From assembly GCA_030141605.1 (NCBI GenBank), contig JAQGDQ010000217.1, forward strand, positions 309,383 to 373,382: a stretch of 64,000 nt of DNA. Reading direction: 5' to 3'. The notes under the pieces are model-generated. The model had not been told where the DNA came from. It searched no databases and saw nothing but the letters and a program-made list of their open reading frames with translations. This stretch comes from Tubiluchus corallicola (Eukaryota; Priapulida; Priapulimorpha; Priapulimorphida; Tubiluchidae). Each line of letters opens with the position of its first letter. The stretch's first letter is position 1. Shown here in pieces: positions 52,301 through 63,047 of this stretch. Made by a program: the position numbers and the translations under genes.

Positions 52301-55300
52301 TTTTCGAACATTAAATGTGTATTTTTATATTATTAAAGGTAATGCAGCCGCCTTCAACTAGGCTCAACAACAGTGTTCGTACAATGTATGATCAATGGTT
52401 GCTAGCTACACCAAAAGATGAAAGTGTGCAATTAAAGAATACTCAGCCATTGTATGTATATTTAGCTATACATTATTAGGTGTATATTTTGTATTTATTG
52501 TAATTTTATGTGCATCACTTTGCAGTGTTATATTCACATTGAAATGATTTGTGAACCTATTTCACTCATTTTAATTGTTTTACTCAGATACACTGATACA
52601 AATAATATATCTCCTACTTGCAATGTATCCAAAAAGAGCTTGTCTAGAGATGATTTGAATCCTATAAACATATGAAACCACCACCTACTAAATCAGAGTC
52701 TGAAAAAATCTGAGCCATGCCAGTTGAATCACGGTCAAAGACCAGATGACTCTTACAACTTAGCAGTCAAAGAAATGACAAAATAGGCTATTATTAACCA
52801 AGTTAGTGGCATTTTATAATGTTTTCATATTACATGATTTCCATTTTTTAACTATGCTAATTTAACCTTAGGTATGACATGCTTCATGTTGTGTTTGTAC
52901 AATACTGTTGTCCTGAAAAGGAGTTTACTTGGAAAAGCCTTTTCACAGTTCCAGCAATTGATGATGATCGTGGAAATGTCAAAGGTCAAGTGTACCAGAC
53001 AACACATTTGTGTACACATGACAAAGCCTCGTAGCCGAAACTATTGTAATATTAACGTTTTTAACAGCTAGCTAAGACCTTACCTAGTTCATTTTTCTTG
53101 TTTTCAAGCAAGATCCTGCTAGTAAATCACTCTACTCATAGACTTATGCATAATTAAGCAAAGTCCACAGAAAACAACTGATGGTACTGAACTAGTGTTT
53201 TACGTTACCCACATGTCACATTGTTGTGCTACACTTAAACTTTGATCTACAGCAACTGCGTGTGCGCACAATGAAACTATGAAAAGGATTATTGTGGTGT
53301 GTTAACAAATTAAATAATGTGATCATTGACGACAGGCTAGATGCAATTAGTTTTTCTTGTTATTAATACTGTTACTATTATTGACATCATTAGTAGTAAA
53401 TACGTAAACTCCACTTTTTTCCAGAATAAAAGATGTTGGCTCAGGAAGTGATTTCACCGCATTCACATATTTTGTTGGCATTCCAGCTTTCGACCTCAGA
53501 TACACATTTGACAAGGTTTTCTTCCACAATTTAGTTGCATGCAATTATATTAGAAAGTCACACGTTTGCCAATCTTTTAAATTATATCTTCTGGGAATAA
53601 TTAGTTCTGAAAAAAGAATGCACAGATTTACCAGAAACAAACATGATATTACTAAGCATAGTGTGGATAGGTTTCACCATTGTGCATGTAGCCATAGCGG
53701 CCTTGATGCAGACGAAAAGTGCATAGGCAAACTGTGAAGAGCCAAAGCTAACAGATGTGCCTTTTAGGTGCAAGAACTCAAATTTATGCAATCGAGGGTA
53801 AATTTGCAGACAATTGTGACATTCTGCTGATATTGTAATTGCCTGTATGTTTTTAGAGTTTTTACATTCCTTCAAATTTTATATTAGAGGTTGTCTCGAT
53901 ATAGAATTTACCAATACTATATTAGTACTATATACTGATCAAGTATTGTATTATTAATGGCACATGATTGTTTAGAGTAACAATATTATTGTAAGAACAA
54001 GATTATTTCGTTTGCTCATTAGTGGTTGCAAAATTTTTTCATATCACAGCTAAATGAACTGTTTTTGTCTAATTTGGTTGCAGAAGAAGTATCCCATTCC
54101 TGGCCTATATCCTTTATATCACACAGCGTATGAAAATGTACACATGATGAATGTGTTGATGGATCCAACATTCGAGGTACTTTCGTTATCAAGAGCGTAT
54201 TAGTTAGATCTGTCTGAGGACCATCTTTCTTATGCTGCATGTTGAAATGTACATTTGCAGGTAGTAATTTCTCACATAATGACTGGAAATAAGGGTAGCC
54301 TGTTCAAGTAAAAAAAACCAAGACATGCTGTGAAGTAAATGTGGTTAGATGAGGTCGTCCTTTTTCAGTTTTTATTGCTTGTATTTATGTATTATTTTCA
54401 ACTAAACATAAAGTGAAATCATTACGCATGACTACATATTTCGTTTTACATAAAATTACAAGGAATGGCTGAAGCTATTCCCACTACTACTTTCACTGCT
54501 CCTCTACCACCACTGTAATATTATAACCTGAAATCTGAAAAAATATGCAGAATTGTGGACTGTTTTTCATTTAGTTTTATATAATTCATTCATGTAATTT
54601 TCTGTTGTTTGGTTTTCAAAACTGATACTGAAAATTATGTTGTTATATACTTACAAAATTCTCTATTGCAATAATAATAATTTCACAGCATCATGCAGCA
54701 ATATGTCAGCTCATGCTGGAAATTGTACGGAGTTTATCAGATTCTCTCATCCTCCCTTACGACTTGGAAGCAGTCGCCACAATACTGCTCCATTCCGTGG
54801 ACGATCTCAACAATCAGTCACGAGTTAGTCTTCTCGACCATGGAATAGGACGAGGTAAATGTTTCCAAGAGAACTGGTACTTAAAGCCTATGTTAAACCA
54901 GAGTGTTCATTGTCTGATAGATAGATAGTAACTAATAAAACTTCGAAATACAGGTTGCGTAGAAAATTTACGTATTTACATATTAAAAGAATACTAGAAT
55001 GATAAATATGGTAAAATTATTTACAGGCCTGTCAAAATCATGTCTATTTTGGGGTATTATATTCCAGATCTGGCATCTGCATCCAGCATCTGGAAGCGAG
55101 AAACAACTTATATATTGTCAATGGCTGATAAAGCGAAAGACTTTTGCAGCAGATGCTGGAAACCAGACTCTTATATTTTCAGAGTACCTAGCATTTACCA
55201 TCTGTTTCTCAGCCATTCAGTAGTGACTGGCCCTGCTAATTATTATGCGAATAATTAACGTAAAAAAGAAACTTTAACTTTGATATCACCCATTCTGTAA

Positions 55301-57771
55301 AGAACATAGATATCTGATGCCAGATGCTTTGTTGTTAACACTGGACACTGTATGCTTGAACCAAGCAGCCAGACTCTGGATGCTGGGCACTTTGGTGTAT
55401 CATGGGCTTAACATTTTGCTTTTACTGAGTGATATTGCAGGTTCCACCCAATGAAAACAAGCTTTAATTTTATGATTTATGTTGATTTACATATTGGTTT
55501 TTATGTTTTATCTTAACATACTGCTAGTAACTTGCTCCCAACCATAGATCACACTGCTTTCTGTTTTACAAACAGCACGAGTGAAGATAAGAACAAAAAG
55601 TAAACTTATGCACTGCAGCCATCGAATCAGTAACTCACCATGTTTAAAGACCTCACCAAATCAGAATTGTCAGAGTTGGACTCAAATTTGTTTTTACATT
55701 CTCTGCCTAACCAGCCTGGTTTACTGGTCGAGTGCTGAAACGAGGTTGGGAAGTGAATTAGTAGGCCTAATAAGTGATAAGAGCAAATAACTTTCGATAT
55801 TTGACTTAAAATTGACAGTACAGTAGTTGCATAGATGTTTATCTTTCTCTCTTTTGTGATAGTAATTATGGCAGTGATGATGCATTTTTAAAATAGTAAC
55901 AATCATTTGAAGGTGTCTTGAAAGCTCTGCCATTTTTGCAGTAGGTGTAATGAACTTTTTAGTCAGTTAATGATGATCATAAATCACTGTAGTAATAACA
56001 TTTCTGGTGCTAAGTATAATCTGAGTAATTTGTTTTTACAGTGGCTTTATTCATACTAAGCTTTAGTCACTTATTACAGCTGCCTCGATTGTATGGTGTT
56101 TTTCTTTCACAGGCAAACTTGATTTGTTATCAACAGCAGTAATGGACTTCAAGAAGGCAGTTTCTGGCTTTCAGGAGCATGTGGCACATGTGAACAGGAA
56201 AGAGTAAGTAGATTATACAACAGTAAATAAATGCATGTCTCCTATAGATGTAAATTCAAAAAATTAATCATTAGTTTAAACAATATTTTTATTTGATAAG
56301 AAGCATTACAGTCATAAGTACTTTTATAGTGAAATAAAGAATGGGCTATTAATCAAATGCTGATTGGCTAACAGGTATAACCTATATAAAAGTCTTTAAG
56401 TGAGTAGGTACGCCATTTATAGGTTTAATAGGCACACAATTGCAAGAACTGTTAATTATGCATTAAGTAAGAGCGAGATTGAGAAAGTTATGCAACTTGT
56501 TTTTTGAATAGCGGGTGTGCAAAAAGGTAGCACAAGTTAGTTGTGATGTGTTTGATGTTGATGTTAAGCTACAAAAATAGAATGAGTGATAATGAAGCTA
56601 ATGAAAGAAAGACGAAAGTGTTGGGGTCACGGGAATGCATAAGTATAAATAATTTGCACTGTAAGGTAGAATTCACAGATTTTAATGTACTATAGATTTA
56701 GTTTTATTAATTAAAGTGCCCACTTTGTATAATAAATGAAATGACAGCAGATACTATAGCATTATTAGAATCAGGCGAAAGTGAGATATCACCACATAGT
56801 AGTATTTGGATATTGTTCCGAGTGAGTTCATTTACAGGATAGATATACTGGATACAGATGTGTCGGTAAAGTGGACAGTGCATAAGAAAATGGTTGGGAT
56901 CTTCATAAGGAGCACTGTGGAGAAGGGGCAATGAAGTTTGAATACATGTGTGTTTTTAGTAAACTGCAATTCTTTCTCAACCATGCAAAATTAAGCATTG
57001 TTGTCACATTTAGTGGTATCATTGTCATTGTAGTTACTAAATTCAAAGAAAACATTAACTATTTTCATTAGCCCATTAGCAGTGCGCAGAATCAATGATC
57101 AGATGATGAAGATGGAACGGGCATTTACAGATCCACTTGGTATTCCTGGCAGACAGACGACAAGGCAAGTTTTATTTACTTTTGTACTCTTAGCCAGTTC
57201 ACACCAAAAACGGTTACCCACAATTTGGCCAAAAATTTAACTTGACCTCAGAAGTAACATTTTATAGTCTATTCACACTGATCATAGTCACCCGGTCATG
57301 CTGTCAGTTTGCTGAGATTGTTTGACTTTAAGTGGTTAAAAAGGGCAGACTTCGTACTCAGGATGTTTATAAGAATGCTGTCAGAATTAATTTGCATCTG
57401 GATTTTTGTCATTTCCTTTTTTATCTAGAAAGTGAACTTAAATTAAGAAAAATCCTTAGTGAAATATTTATGGACCAAACATCAATTCAGAAACTTAATT
57501 AACAGTGATAAAAATGAAATTTCAGTCCAAATTTTTAGTCTTTTTAGGGTTTTTTTTCTGCAGGCACCTGATATATGCACCAAGTGCTCATGACACCTAC
57601 TCTGGCTCACGCTTTCCGGGCGTCGTCGATCTCCTTTACGAAATTGCAAATGCCAGTGACCAGGACACGGTTGAAAAATTAAGAACAGACCTGGGCAAAT
57701 ATGTAGCATCTGTTATACACAGTATACAGTCTGCTGCTCATATGTTGCACGATAATGCTGATATCCTATAG
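40320..57771 (+). CDS. GCPII-like M28B metallopeptidase, gene A (complete, 756 aa)
   Basis: Exons: 40320-40525, 44211-44370, 44717-44848, 45662-45938, 46643-46684, 47578-47668, 48953-49039, 49401-49486, 50084-50286, 51318-51381, 51815-51882, 52339-52451, 53425-53515, 54084-54176, 54689-54854, 56113-56203, 57072-57164, 57564-57771 (2271 bases, stop TAG). Exon 3 could also start at 44723. Length matches human GCPII (750 aa). Order: cytoplasmic tail, membrane helix (about 8-28), PA domain centred on the 277-base exon (residues 167-258), M28 core, dimerisation domain. Zinc ligands H369, D379, E417, D445, H553 and base E416 are present, so activity is expected. Substrate-pocket sites differ from GCPII: Gln at R463, Ser at N519, Asp at R534, Thr at K699; Arg at R536 and Tyr at Y700 are kept. 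The ATG is chosen because a pyrimidine-rich acceptor ends at 40311, eight bases upstream; the in-frame ATG at 40293 lies inside that acceptor tract. The last intron needs a GC donor (57165). It is divergent from gene B and convergent with the dispanin gene. Confidence 0.95.
41140..42600. repeat. Degenerate interspersed modules with GCCATCTTGAA words in gene A intron 1
   Basis: Blocks near 41148, 41320, 42185 and 42403-42580 share words such as GCCATCTTGAA, CTTGACTTTGAAGAC and GGTGATCATATTAG. TA and TG microsatellites lie at 42256-42366. The rest of the 3.7-kb intron 40526-44210 shows nothing recognisable. Confidence 0.5.
51425..51700. mobile_element. hAT-like MITE with 8-bp target duplication, gene A intron 10
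   Basis: The ends are CAGAGCCGG and, read inward from the right on the minus strand, CAGGGTCGG. Flanking bases 51417-51424 and 51701-51708 are the identical octamer CTGGCACA. Sub-terminal GTGCAGGGCCC occurs near both ends. There is no coding capacity in 276 bases. An 8-bp duplication with CAG...CGG ends is the hAT pattern. Confidence 0.8.
52935..53287 (+). mobile_element. Non-autonomous inverted-end element (MITE-like), copy in gene A intron
   Basis: Same family as 12808-13158 in the opposite orientation. It has a shared AGTGTACCAGACAAC left part, a middle TCAAGCAAGATCCTGCTAGT and a right end with TGCGCACA and GAAACT. The inverted ends are degenerate. Confidence 0.7.
55060..55395. repeat. 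Scattered CCAGATGCTGG-like palindromic words
   Basis: CATCTGCATCCAGCATCTGG, GATGCTGGAAACCAGAC, ATGCCAGATGC and CTGGATGCTGGGC recur in gene A intron 15. Confidence 0.45.
56707..56940 (-). pseudogene. Fragment of a non-LTR retrotransposon ORF2 C-terminus
   Basis: The minus-strand frame carries [15 protein letters not shown], the Cys/His knuckle typical of the end of LINE (Jockey/CR1-like) reverse-transcriptase proteins, followed by [11 protein letters not shown]. The Cys expected before it looks lost and no upstream RT domain is present. It lies antisense in gene A intron 16. Confidence 0.6.
57165..57166 (+). other. GC donor, gene A last intron
   Basis: AAG/GCAAGT is the only donor that joins the DPLGIPGR exon to the HLIYAPS exon in phase 2. 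Genes B and C have GTAAAA and GTAAGA here. Confidence 0.85.
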
Positions 57772-58066
57772 ATGTAAGCCAGTATTTTTGTAACGATCAT
57801 AAATCTTGTTGTTGTACTGCCTTGTAGTTTCAATATTTATTCTGATAAAAAAACAAAAGCTCCTTGTCCTAAGATATAGTGGTTTTGATGCCTTGATAAC
57901 ATTTTTGATATCACGAGATCCTAAAGTTTTTTTGATTAAAAATTAATCCTAGCAGTTTTAGATAATTTTTATTAGTAAAGCAAAATCATGTGGCTTCCAT
58001 AAGGTTCTTCTTACTTTTGTAAGTGTAATTATGTAAATCAGTATTAACCCTACTAGCATCATGTTT

Positions 58067-58072
58067 AATAAA
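58067..58072 (+). terminator. Polyadenylation signal of gene A
   Basis: AATAAA 296 bases past the stop codon of gene A, followed by T-rich sequence. It is the first AATAAA after the stop, giving a 3' UTR of about 320 bases. Confidence 0.6.
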
Positions 58073-58290
58073 GATGTATTTTTAAGAGTTATTAAATTTG
58101 TTATTTATTTTGTATTTACGACGTGTTAAGCTCAAATGCTTCTAAACCTCTATTGATTCCAAAAAAGTGAAGTTTCTTTGTTTTATACATAATGACTAAC
58201 AAAATTATCTGTAATGCAAAAGACCTGTGTTCAAATCTTAGAGGAAGAACAAAACTTTTCAGATTCTCTTTTATAGTTAGTTGATAGTTA

Positions 58291-58309
58291 TTTATTGCAT
58301 GTTTTTATT
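58291..58309 (-). terminator. Polyadenylation signals of the dispanin gene
   Basis: Two minus-strand AATAAA hexamers (58291-58296 and 58304-58309) lie about 260-275 bases past the stop. They face the gene A signal about 220 bases away, so the two 3' ends converge in a short AT-rich gap. Confidence 0.45.
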
Positions 58310-58569
58310 GAAATGTTATGTGCCCAATTTGATAAGAATCGGTTGCTACCTAAAGAAACCACAAAATTACTAAAATTAAATGTATATTACTAGGTAATAA
58401 ACTTGACAAATTTGAATGTGAATACATTTGCTGTATTATAGTAACATTTGGAGCATGACAATAGTCACTTTCAACTTAATTAAAACTTTAGCTGCTTTTT
58501 AGCATCATGTAAAATTTCGGTCCACTTCCTTGGGAGCAAATAATTCTTGATAAGTATGTTGGGTCCATT

Positions 58570-59126
58570 TTAATAAGCACTGGGAAAATGTAGCGCTCGA
58601 CATACTTTTATCCCAGTTCTCGTAACATAGCACTTGGCAAAAATGAACCAACCAAAAACTATTCCTGCAATAACCACAGTGCCAACAGTTATACCCATTA
58701 CCCAGAGATTCAAATAAAATGCGCCCTCTGATGCGTCATTCGCTGCCTTTCTATTACCTCTGCGTTTTTCTTCCAGAACCTAAAGCAAAGAAAGCATACT
58801 TATTGGATTTTTGTAGCTTTATAACGTAATTAAGCTTAATCAACAAAGATATAGGTCAAAACATTGTTTATGTCTATGCAGCAACAATGGCTATCAGATA
58901 CAGTTGTTTATCTGACAGTCCATGCAAGTTGTGACAATGTACACTACCAAAACTAACTTTTCTTTGATGTCTTAGCTAATGTCCTCTGTATGAGGGTATT
59001 CTATTCTTATCAATTTTTAACCCTGTATTCATAATCACAGTACTCTAGCAAGGAAATTTCCATAAAACGAAACAAAACCGCAGCACTGCGTTGCTGTTTT
59101 ATGTGCTTTACAGTCATCTATGAGAA

Positions 59127-59216
<90 letters not shown>

Positions 59217-62200
59217 TTCTCATAGATGACTGTAATGCACATAAAACAGCAACTTTATTATTATTATTATTATTATAGAATTATTATTTTGTATTGTGTC
59301 AAAATCTATAGACAACATGACACAATATTCAAAGATGCTTCACAAAAGCATCTAAAATCATCATATAGTATTTTTTAATCGATATCTGAAATAAAATAAA
59401 ATAAAATCAGGAAGCGTTTTATAAGTTTAAGTAACGAAAGGAGTCAGTGAACGTTTGGCATATATGCATTTAATGCCTATATACACTGATACATTTCAAT
59501 GTTTTGTTACACAGCGTTTTTGTGTGCAATAATTACCTAGATCCACCTATAAATATTGGTCTTTCTCTCTCCCACCTTTTCTCAGGAACTATCACATTTT
59601 GCATAGACATAGGAGTTATTAATTATTTATGTGCACTTATTTTCAGATCGTTGTCCAGCGTATGCGAGTGTGCGAGAGAAGTTTATACTTTGTACTTGCA
59701 TTAATTTAATTTTTTCAAAGCGTTATTTCAGGGGCACATTCAAGGGCGTATTTAAGAATGCTCTCAGAACATAATGTATACATTATGAAAACATTCGATT
59801 CACAATATTCAGTGAGTGTGCAGCAGGGAATGTTTTCAGAACATTATGGGAACGTTATCTTCATAGAATATTGTACTAATATCTTTTTTTGGTGCACATA
59901 AAAGTTTTATTTAGTTATGTCAGACAGGCTGATGTTTAAAAAGTTTCAAGTACACAAGAGCGAAAGTTAGACAAAAAGTCTTGTTCATGCAAAATTATAG
60001 GAAGCACTGGTAACTTTCCGGGAACATTTACAAAAGGTTTCAACGAAGTAAACAAAGAGTGAACGTATCGCTAATATTTACCAGCATGTTTTGTGTTTCC
60101 TGGAGAGAACTTTGCATATACAAAAATTGCTTAGATTTTTGACGTTGACGAAATGTTGCCACAGTGGTGGCATCGGTTAATTGAAATGCAGTTACTACGT
60201 AACCGGCCTGTCATTAGCTTCATCACTACTTTTTATAAATGACCGGCAATCCCCACCAAGAACAAAAGTGTTTCAAAGTTTCGAGTGCTGGTTTGGGGTT
60301 ATTTCTTAGTTCTTAGTTCAACTTGAGAAATAGCCGATAGACTGTCAAGTTCGAATCGAACTTCTGGCAGAAGGACTCGCTGAACTCAAAATCGTGGTTC
60401 AGAAAGTGATATCATGCCGGGAACTTGAATTAAAGATAGCAAATGGGAAATCCGAATCAGTCGATTAATGCTGAATTTGTTGTGATGTATTTCTGTAAAG
60501 TTTCATGCCGATCAGCTGCGAATTGGCGCTTTTTTGGAAATTGACGTTGTCACCGCCATCTTGAAATCATCTTGATGCGGGATTTGTTCGAGTATAAACC
60601 TATAAAGCTTCCTGACAAGCTTCCCTGCTACGAATTGCGGAGCTTTGCGATTTTTTGAAATCGACGCTATCGCCGCCACTTTGAATTCAAAATTGCGGGT
60701 CAAAAATCCGACTCGTCAGTCGATGCGAAATTTTTTCCGTTATATATTTCTGCAAAGTTTCCTGATGATGCATTGCGAATCGGCGGAGCCTTAGGTATTT
60801 TCAAAAAATGACATTTTTGCTATAGCCTTGAATTCAAAACGGGGAATCAACACTCCAATTCCGTCGATTGATGCGGAATGCGTTCTAGTATATTCGCAAA
60901 AGTTTCGTGAAGATCTATTACAAAGTGGCAGAGCATGGAGCTTTTCTATAAGTAATTTTATTGTCGCCATCTTGCATTAAAGATGCCAGATAGGAAATCT
61001 ACGAGTTGGTACAGAATTCGTTATAGTATACACGGGTTAAGTTTTGTGATGGTCTATTGCTGTCTATCCATGGAGCCTTAGCGTTTTTCAAAAAGGCTCC
61101 CCCTAAAAACAACAAGAACAACATCCAGACGAATAGCTATTTAAATCGAGCCTCGACTATAGACCTCACGCGGTAATAAGCGACCTATACAGCCTTGTAT
61201 CATCAATTGTCATTGATGTCATACTGCATTGTCATTGGTCATTGGGGCAGACTTCTTAGAAAAACTTTTTTATATGATATACGATATTTTATGTGATCCA
61301 TTTAGCTATCGGCCAGGGTTAAGCTAGAGATCAGCTTTTCTCTTTAATACCTTGCATTGTTTTAGCAGCATGTACTTGATCAAAAATACCTTACATTTTT
61401 GTTAACCGATGGCGCCGTGTACGCGATGATATTTATTCTGGCCATATTTATTTAGTTTACAATGTGCGGTCAGCTTACGTTCTAGTAATAATGTCTTACT
61501 TTGCATGACAAAACGATTGCTCCTATGCTGAGCGGGAGCAAGCAAATTGAGCAGAACAGTGTGACGATCGACAAACAAATCGACAAACCAAGCCATGATT
61601 GAGGATCCATTTCTTGTTTTACTTCAGCTTTTCTGGGCTGAAATGTTAACAAATCCATTGATTATTAAATATACTTCCTTAAAAAGAAATAAGAAATTCA
61701 GGAAAGGTGTTATAATAAAAAAGAAAACTTACACAAAAATATATGCAACACAGAATACAGCTTAGAAAACTTCGAATTGATACAAAAATACTCATGTATT
61801 ATGTTTTCCCCAAAATAAGGGACGAGGTAGCTATAACATTCCGTATGTCGTCTCCTCGATCTTAAGATCCTGTTGTCACTCACTACCACTGCATTCTGTG
61901 AAGAGATGAGTGATGACGAAATGAATAATAGACATACACACAAATATGTAATTCCATTTACCTGTTTAGTTATTGCCGGTTTTCGATAAACTTCTTTTGC
62001 TGCTTTTGGTTCGGGTGGATTTTCTGCAAATGTAAAAAACTGCTATACATGATTCATATTACGTCGCATAGTAGTATTAGTTGATGGCATTCTTGCGTTC
62101 ATACTAGGCTCTTGCTAGTTCCAAAATGTTGAGTCTTTTGGTAATGTTTTATTGTTAAAATAATACGAAACTAAAATGGATCCATTCAACATCACCATAA

Positions 62201-63047
62201 ATTATTAGGCCTGTAATTTTGGCGAGTACAACATTTCATAAAATATAACAATAGCTATAATATCAGCACTTGTGTGACTTGTGTGTCATGCTTGACGTAT
62301 CATTATCATTTTATCTTTCTTATAAATTAATAGTATGCCGGCCTAGCACTTATAATTTATTATTGTAAGCAAGTTGCAACACGACTAGTGACTTGTGGCT
62401 AAATGACCTAAATGGCTGCATGGAGCAAGTTTGGCGGTCAAAATTGGGCTTTGTTAAAACATGTCGTGTTAAAATGTGGGGTTCTAACCCTGAACGGAGA
62501 CTCACTTACTTATACTTTTTTGTATCTGCTGAGGTATTTCCCTCCTGCTTAGGCTGTAATTATGTACAGTTCTTGAGAACCAGAGGTCTTACATTAAATA
62601 CATGTATAAAGAAATAGCAAGACTTTTAAGTAAAAAAGGTATGAAAATTTACAAGCATGTGTTACCGTAGCGAGCTGGTGGTGGAATAAAAGCTGCTGGT
62701 ACGCCATCAGGTTGACCGCCTCTACGATTTTGTCCATCAGCTGCCGCCCCATAATAATTCCCATAATGGGATGGTTGATGGTGAGACATGGTTTGTACCA
62801 CAATGGGTGTTGGGGTATAGCGGGTACCATATTGGGGCGCGACAGTAACTGGTTGATTAGTGCGAGAATGGAGAACGGAGCGTGAGTTTAGCGTTGCGTT
62901 TTGTTCGTCGTTTGGCTCAAGTGGGGGCGCACTGGGTTGACGTTGTGGAATCTCGCTCCCATCAGCGAAGGTTTCACCAGGTAGCTTAAGATGACCTGTA
63001 GATGGCTGCTTTAGACGATGTATTTCTGTATAAAAATTTAGGTTCAT
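58570..63047 (-). CDS. CD225/dispanin (IFITM-superfamily) two-segment membrane protein with proline-rich N-terminus
   Basis: Exons 5' to 3': 63047-62666, 62023-61962, 61637-61500, 58779-58570; phases 1, 0, 0; 792 bases, 263 aa, stop TAA. Residues 1 to about 150 are hydrophilic and rich in Pro, Gln, Asn and Tyr, with SAPPLEP and PPPARY stretches. Then comes a CD225 domain: motif DPQSWLGLSICLSI opens a first hydrophobic segment ending in ...SCK at an exon boundary, followed by a basic loop with the family's spaced Gly/Ala/Ser pattern and a second membrane segment (FYLNLWVMGITVGTVV and on), then a short Cys-containing tail. Intron placement after the Cys-Lys pair fits a genuine gene. Dispanins of this shape include IFITM, PRRT and SYNDIG proteins, mostly membrane-trafficking or fusion modulators, but nothing here assigns a specific role. 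The first codon is less sure: an acceptor-like AG ends at 63050, just upstream of the ATG, and a 5'-UTR exon could end at 63489. Confidence 0.82.
59090..59253. repeat. Near-perfect 160-bp palindrome with (AAT)n/(ATT)n core
   Basis: Left arm 59090-59174 and right arm 59175-59253 mirror each other from GTTGCTGTTTTATGTGC to GCACATAAAACAGCAAC with one mismatch outside the repeat, plus two extra AAT units on the left. It lies in the last intron of the dispanin gene. Confidence 0.9.
60390..61100. repeat. Degenerate tandem array, ~120-150 bp unit, about 5 copies
   Basis: Anchors of the GCCATCTTGAATTCAA type fall near 60420, 60555, 60675, 60825 and 60966. Between them GATGCGGAAT, a TATATTTCTGCAAAGTTTC word, GCGAATCGGCGGAGC and TTTTTCAAAAA recur in the same order. 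In the last intron of the dispanin gene. Confidence 0.75.

Noticed and set aside
59035-59223. Poly-Ile frame
   Set aside because: Arises from the ATT/AAT core of the palindrome.
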